From Drosophila pseudoobscura (Eukaryota; Arthropoda; Insecta; Diptera; Drosophilidae): DNA of 64,000 nt. The position numbers and the translations under genes were made by a program. Where the stretch lies: the NCBI RefSeq assembly GCF_009870125.1, contig NC_046683.1:39571869-39635868 (forward strand), in the 5' to 3' direction. The notes beneath the pieces were generated by a model. That model did no database searches and was not told the DNA's origin. It saw only the letters and a program-made list of their open reading frames with translations. Of this stretch, positions 58,586-64,000 are shown piece after piece (the stretch's first letter is position 1; the number at the start of each line of letters is the position of its first letter).

Positions 58586-59238
58586 TAGTGTTTAGCTTTG
58601 TGTTCACATAAGGGACAACTCTTAGCCATCTTTCATGATATTTGGTGTAATTCCAGAATTGTAGTGTATTAAATATAATCAAATAAATAAATGGCTTTTT
58701 TTGTGTTCTGGCTCATTCTGCTTTGGTGGGATGGCTAATGGCTGCTGGCAGGCGATCGGTTGTCATTGCGATGCACATCAATTTAATTTATGTTAGATAA
58801 AATATAAAAAGAAAACAAGATAATTATTTTGCGTTTACATTTGTGTTCAGATAATGCAAAACTCATAATCATTCTCTACACCCAATAGAATAAATGAGTG
58901 GATTTTTAGTGTTGTGGTTTTCTTGCTGGCTTTTGATATCCAGATGCAGGTGCTGGGGCTTTGCTGCGATGGCGATGCACTTCAAATGTCATGTCGTTAT
59001 TTCTGTAAAAAGAAATTATGTAGATAATAAAAAAACAATAAACTTATTTGGCGTTTACATTTGTGTTTAAATTGGGCCCATCTCTTAGTCAGCATTAGTG
59101 TCCTTGGGTTACTGTGGCGTTGAATATTAAACATAGTCCAACAAACAATTGGATTATTATGCTCTGGCTGGGGGGCTTTGGCTCTGGCTGGGATGGCTAA
59201 TGGCTGATGGCTGATGGCTGATGGCTGACCGCTTAAGC
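58586..59238 (-). repeat. Degenerate tandem repeats downstream of the ERI1-like gene
   Basis: Two copies share GCGTTTACATTTGTGTT (58831 and 59051, period 220 bp) and a GCGATGCAC block. A GGGATGGCTAATGGCTG block recurs at 58728 and 59190. A third, more diverged copy lies at about 58040-58130, on the other side of DINE-1 copy E. Read on the minus strand the copies at 59002 and 58104 begin after good acceptors (TTTCTTTTTACAG, TTTCTTTTGACAG) and have a donor-like GTAAACGC upstream. Peptides after them start FEVH/FDVH. They may be decayed duplicates of a last exon. Confidence 0.6.
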
Positions 59239-59910
59239 TCAGAAGCCACGGTTCTCGTTGAGCTCCTTATGTGGTGTCAGATCCATGGTGATCGAAAAGG
59301 GGGCTCCATCACGAAACATCTTGCAAATGAGACTGCCCAGATTCTTGGCATCATCGATGCCGGAGTGAGCACGTCCCTGGAAGGTCAGCCTCACATGTTC
59401 CAAGGCATTGTTGAAGCTGAAGGGACGATACTTGTACCACTTCTGGTAGATGGCTTTCGCGTCTATCCACTGATTGAAGCAGGTTGGTTTACGTATATTC
59501 TTGCGTGCGCACTCCTTGGCCAGACAGATTCCAAAGTCCCAGTTCGTCCAGGTGACGAAGAAACAGTTTCCCTGTGGATTGGTCATACTCATCTTTGGTA
59601 GCACCAGGTTGCGGGCGCTCAATTCCTTCTTCAGCCATTCGATAAAGGAATTGAGTGCCGTCTGCAGTGGCACTCCCGCCTCCACAGTCTTCTGCTGAAT
59701 GCCCGTCAGACTGGTACAGTATTCGCTCAGTTGCGGCTTTTCCACGGGCATCACGTACTTGTGAAACTCCGCCTCGACCATTCCCGTTTTCAGATTGACC
59801 AAAATGGCTGGGAACTCAATTATCTCCGACAATCTAAATTGTTGAGCCGGTTGATTTTCCCAGCAGGTGGCCTCGAAGTCCACGGATATGGCATAAGTAA
59901 AAGGATGCAT
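59239..59910 (-). CDS. ERI1/Snipper-like DEDDh 3'-5' exonuclease
   Basis: A single exon of 223 aa from the ATG at 59910. The exonuclease fold is complete: DFEAT (Asp11, Glu13), WTNWDFG (Asp125) and AHSGIDDAKN (His182, Asp187), the five DEDDh residues, with Trp/Phe patterns matching ERI1, not oligoribonuclease. There is no SAP domain, as in fly Snipper. ERI1-type enzymes trim the 3' ends of small RNAs, histone mRNA stem-loops and 5.8S rRNA. In Drosophila, Snipper digests RNA and DNA with 3' overhangs. The sequence looks like a diverged member or paralogue; the RNA target is unknown. It is probably cytosolic or nuclear, with no signal peptide. Confidence 0.9.
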   Translation of the reverse strand: MHPFTYAISVDFEATCWENQPAQQFRLSEIIEFPAILVNLKTGMVEAEFHKYVMPVEKPQLSEYCTSLTGIQQKTVEAGVPLQTALNSFIEWLKKELSARNLVLPKMSMTNPQGNCFFVTWTNWDFGICLAKECARKNIRKPTCFNQWIDAKAIYQKWYKYRPFSFNNALEHVRLTFQGRAHSGIDDAKNLGSLICKMFRDGAPFSITMDLTPHKELNENRGF

Positions 59911-60640
59911 TGTCAACTTCTTGGATTTGCGTGAATTCTGTTTCTTTAACTGGATCTAGACGAGCTCCTTTCAGGAATATTCTCTGATGTATTAGCACAG
60001 TTGCTTTGTACACTTTTATGAAGGCCGACTTTGTTTGTGCAATTCCAATTGAATTATTTTTTTTTGTAATGTAATATGCTGTCGCTTTTTTGCCAGTGCT
60101 TGCAATTTTTGCTGAGTAACGATAACTTTTGACCTATCATTGGAATTTGTGGATTTATTCGATATCTATCGATTTTTAATAAAATGCAACTTTGTAGTAC
60201 AATTGTCAGTCGGTAAATAAAGCGCAGTGAAAAGAAAAGTTTAGTGCCTTTTACGAAAAGGAACGTTGTGAGGCGCATCTACAACCGCGATTTTAAATTT
60301 ATACCCTAGCAATTAGTGCGAGTGAAAAACACATAGTATAGTAAGTGTGAGTGAGACGGCATATTTTGATGTGGATTAACCCTTAACAGGCCCGTGGGGT
60401 TTACAATTTTAAAATAGAATGATTTTACTGATACAGTAATATTTAAATTTTGTGCAGCCATTAATAATTTTGCTTCAAAATTGTTAGTAATATTAAAATG
60501 TTCTTTTACATAATATATAAATATTGCTTATAATTCTTTGTGTTGTTTTTTTATGCTATTTATATAATTTGATATGCAATATGTAATTTTTTTGAGGTTG
60601 GAACATAAGGGTTAACAACACATCAAAAAATTCGTCCATG
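59911..60640. other. Promoter side of the ERI1-like gene, AT-rich DNA
   Basis: No other gene. Around 60163-60172 there is a near-DRE (CTATCGATTT) and an ATTCGATATC just before it, about 260 bp upstream of the minus-strand start codon. From 60400 the sequence is very AT-rich. Confidence 0.55.
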
Positions 60641-61690
60641 AATAGTGTTGTGTTGCTCATGAGTAATGTTTACCCAACACTATCCGCATCAACAATCAAG
60701 CATGCACTGACGATAAGGGACAACACGAACGAGCTTCGGCTCTTGACTAGTCCGCCCTACAATAAGTCAGTGCATACTGCACGATGAGGAGTGTGTGTGA
60801 GAGTGAGATAGATAGAGAGAGAGGGAGATAATGAAAATGAGTAAGCACGTGAACGGCTAGTTAGTTTTTTCGTATCTTCTGTTTATGCTCCAAACCTCAA
60901 TTGTAACGAACCTAAACGGGTCTACAACACCAACCCCAACGCGAATTCCGACTAAGAACATTTAACAACATTTAAGACACCACATCCCCCACTTTTTCAC
61001 TCGCCGCCAAGAGAATACCTCATAAAGTGACGACTAATAATACCCGGTCACGCGGATCCTCCACTCCGGTCCGAGCAACCGATCAGGTGCAGTCTTCCAG
61101 GTTCATCAACCGCGAAGACGATGACACACCAAGGAAGACCACGACTATACGTCCCTATGCACCGTTCGACGCACACCACAAGTGACTCTCGACCAGGCCC
61201 CGCTTCAATCTCTCTGCCACAGGCCAACCACAACGCCTCCGTTAAGGTTCCATCCAGCTATAAAATTCTTGTGGATTGACCTTGGACTTAACTGAGCTTA
61301 CCTCAGCCGAAAATAGGTCCATCACACAATTATATTTCAAACGACGAGATTCTAAAAGAACTATAAGCCCAAAGAGCAGTCGACATTTTTTAAATACACT
61401 CGCCAAGTCGATGGCACAGCTACACCCACTGGAGAAATCCAGCTTATTTTGTACCTCTATAACTTACCAGGAATAATTCAAATTACATGGCACACCGCTT
61501 GTGTCAACATTACCCTATGAGATGCAAAAATTTAAAAAATATTGGTCATACTGCAAAATACTGTAAAGGTAAAACAATATGCGACTCGAGTGGCCTTCCT
61601 CCCCATGACACAACCCCTTGCTCACGCATACAGTGCGCTACTAGTGCTACCAGTAGTAAAGACTGCCCAAAATATATTTTAGGTTAGGTT
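60640..61690 (+). mobile_element. 5' part of an I/jockey-type non-LTR element, gag remnant
   Basis: On the plus strand an ORF1 is decayed. Its start codon appears as ACG in GTGACGACTAATAATACC (about 61028), followed by ATDQVQSSRFINREDDDTPR. Further on, after frameshifts, comes the zinc-knuckle region YPMRCKNLKNIGHTAKYCKG then TICDSSGLPPHDTTPCSRIQ and SSKDCPKYILG. The first knuckle has lost its second cysteine (Leu in place of Cys), and the later ones are degraded. The element stops abruptly near 61685 where the oppositely oriented LOA-like element begins. The 60730-60870 leader resembles the end of DINE-1 copy A. Confidence 0.65.
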
Positions 61691-64000
61691 AAGGCGGTAG
61701 CCGGGGAGGGGGGATAAAAACAGCTCGTTACAGTAGGTCCAGCACGGTATCCAGGGCTTCCCCTGGAGTAGTGCGTAGCCCGCCAGTTATGCATAGCTCT
61801 GCCATGCGTTGAACTCTACTGAGTCTGTTGAGACAAGTTCTTTTGTCTAGGGCTGGCCACCATACTACCACTCTATAGAGCATCATTGGTCGTGTGATGG
61901 CGGTGTATAGCTTCCGAACTATATACGGGGCCATTCCCCATTTTAGTCCGATTGCTTTCCTGCATGTATAGAGGTCCACTGTCCACTGTGCACTGTGCAT
62001 TCTTTACTCTATCCTCTATCCGTTTTAGACGGGTTGACATTTGACGGCCTGCATTTGTCTGCTCATCTCGAAATCGTCGTGCGATTACTTGTTATGCACC
62101 CACAGTTCGTTCACTGCCACGTTCCATAAGAGGGGCGAGAGGACTCCGCCCTGTGGTCTTCACCCTTCCGAAAGGCATGCCGGGATGCACCCGTGGGAGA
62201 ATACTCCCTCGTTAATTATTTTGAGCCAATTAATGGTTTTTGGTCCCACGTGAATCAGTTGGGCAGGGATAATGCCATCTGTCCCCGCAGACTTGTATGG
62301 TTTGAAGCTTTTGATCGACCAGAAAATGTTCTCCTGGCTTAGCAGGTTCAGGATGGCATTTGAGCCGACAGAAGACGGCGCGAAGTATATGGGTCTGTTT
62401 TTATCGTAGCCTGGGTCGTGAGTATTAAGGAGCAGATTTAGCGACTCATCGCTGGACGTGGTCCAAGATTGGCCGACATTCTTCAAGTAGTCCAGTCTGG
62501 GTGTAGTCTTCGAAAGAACTTACGTCAAGAGGCGCGTTTGGCTTTCCTAAGTTCTTTGTTGTAGGTTGACAGACAGTTTTGCTCAACGTTTTCAGCCTTA
62601 GCTTTATTGAAGAGTCTCCGGGTGGCTTTCCGGAGTTCGCCCAGTTTCAGAGTCTACCATTAAGGTTTCTTCCGGGCTCTGTTCTTGCCAGAGGGGCAGG
62701 ATTTATCGAGCGCTTTAATGCAGGCGTCGGTGGAGCTCTCCTTCTCAGGTGGGGACTCACGACAAAGGCAGTCAGAGTACCGAGTCAAATTTGTCCGCCT
62801 GCGGGTCCGAAATTGAATTGGCTTCGTTAATGAAAAGGAGAATACAGTTTCCATGTTACTGTGGTCCAAGAAGGAGATTTTTTCCAGGACCCTCCAGGTT
62901 ACAATGTTCCCCTCTATCTCATGAGAGGCAAGCATGTGGTCCAGGACCTCCTTGTTTTTAATAATAGAGGTGGGATAACTTCCGGTTTAATAAGAACATC
63001 TGAGTGGTCAGTAAGTAATTAAAAAGAGGAACTCACCCCCTTCGTTTGCGTCAGTGATTAACCACTGGCAGTGGTTGGGTCAGGTTGGTTATGACCCATG
63101 TATACGGAGCAGATCCTCAGTGAGCGCTCCTTGCCTCCGAGACTCACTTCGGTGTGGTCTTCATTGCTGAAATTTGGGAGCAAAAATAAGTGCCACTCTC
63201 TTTTTGCAAGAATGCAGGTACGAATTTAACCTGCGGTTTCAGCTACGTATAGCTTATAGTTTGGAGTCCTCAGACCGAAGACCCTGTTTCCGAGGATCCT
63301 AAATGAGGACTTTTTAGGCTCCACCATTGGCTAGATGCAGCAGTAGAGCAGCGCAAGCTGCCTTACAATGGTGGAGGTTTATCTGCAGGAGCGTCAGTGA
63401 CATTCCTGAGGCTCACCTCCACCATTGTTGTTTCCAGGTCGCTGTCGGGGGACTCCAGCTCCTCCCCGACATCGATGTGGCTAAGACCCTTAGCTAGGTC
63501 GCTCTCGTCGGACACGTAGCCATCCAAGATGTCGACCCTCCACTTCGGGATCTCCAGCAGCTCCAGGTCTGGCTCTACATCTGCTTGCCTACACTTGCGG
63601 TCAGACTTTTAGGGGGATATGGTTATCTTCTATTAATCATAATCCACTACTCCATCCATTTGTGCAAGGAGCTTAAGAACTCCTTATTCAGGACGAGGAT
63701 AATCTGGAGTCTCTGCATTGTCACATCCTCCGCCTTGGCCACCTTCCAATCGGCTGTAGGACCTGCAGTAGCCCGAGGATCTTCTTGGGCTCTGCAGGCT
63801 TAGCCAAGACCCATGCTCTGGCCCTCGGTCGAATGGGGACATCTTCCCATCTGACGGCCTCCACCTTGGCCCCTGGACTTTCCTTGAGGGACCATGTAGA
63901 GGGTCATGTAGAGGGCCGCAGTGCAAGCGTAGTGGCAGGCGATGGCTTTAACCTTGGCGATGCCACCCTGCGTCCTCACATTTGGGCGGTTCTTCTTGAT
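61691..64000 (-). mobile_element. LOA/R1-like non-LTR retrotransposon, internally deleted, runs off the window
   Basis: Read on the minus strand from the window edge: an ORF1 end (NRPNVRTQGGIAKVKAIACH), then an endonuclease start LQINLHHCKAACAALLLHLA (about 63390), the endonuclease end FSFSLTKPIQFRTRRRTN, then KPYKSAGTDGIIPAQL of the reverse transcriptase (about 62290). Next come RPQGGVLSPLLWNVAVNELW (about 62150) and, directly after, the RT C-terminal tail RKAIGLKWGMAPYIVRKLYT up to ALDTVLDLL. The palm part with the YADD-type catalytic motif is deleted, and many stops and frameshifts occur. It resembles LOA-clade elements such as Bilbo and trim of obscura-group flies (from memory). The 3' end near 61690 carries TTAACCTAACCTAA. 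Dead copy. Confidence 0.8.

Overview
This is nuclear DNA from a fruit fly, most likely of the Drosophila obscura group. Introns are short (59-75 bp in several genes), 5'UTRs are GA- and CA-rich, DRE-type promoter motifs are present, and decayed DINE-1/INE-1 copies are scattered through the non-coding DNA. The species group is inferred from gene content and repeat style. As I remember them, several genes match D. melanogaster genes of the distal X (Lztr1/CG3711, CG3708, CG3703, CG3699, CG3690, TRAM/CG11642, mus81), so the window is probably X-linked (Muller element A). No bacterial-type operon, CRISPR array or tRNA was recognised.

Layout. 1-14.4 kb holds no intact gene. It contains decayed DINE-1 copies, microsatellites, a 205-bp tandem duplication and a frameshifted orphan exon. 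14.4-17.6 kb (minus) is the six-exon kelch/BTB gene Lztr1. 17.9-19.3 kb holds fragments of a jockey-like non-LTR retrotransposon. 19.5-21.6 kb has MED22 (plus), with an antisense ARF-like pseudogene in its first intron, convergent with a NAP-family gene (minus). 23.4-24.7 kb (plus) is an intronless membrane-anchored protein with an RDHSFG motif, behind a cluster of GATA sites. 26.0-31.1 kb (plus) is a two-pass membrane protein gene whose 3.8-kb intron contains the whole TRAM coding region. 34.5-35.9 kb is mus81 (plus), convergent with a RUN-domain gene (minus, 36.1-38.4 kb). 38.7-42.3 kb is repeats, a possible Tc1 remnant and a composite DINE-1. 42.3-43.1 kb (minus) is a short-chain dehydrogenase and 44.9-47.1 kb (minus) a seven-exon SV2-like transporter. 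47-58 kb shows no gene. 59.2-59.9 kb (minus) is an ERI1/Snipper-type exonuclease with degenerate exon-like repeats downstream. 60.6-64 kb holds two dead non-LTR retrotransposons: a gag fragment (plus) abutting a LOA/R1-like element (minus) that runs off the window.

The genes do not form one pathway. They are housekeeping and signalling genes: ubiquitin ligase adaptor, Mediator, histone chaperone, ER translocation, DNA repair, transport, RNA processing. I found no convincing new multi-gene system. The most unusual items are the orphan exon joined to DINE-1 near 2 kb, the antisense ARF-like pseudogene in MED22, and the repeated intron/exon-like blocks beside the ERI1-like gene. Splice sites were read by eye; reading-frame continuity and total length were checked by counting.
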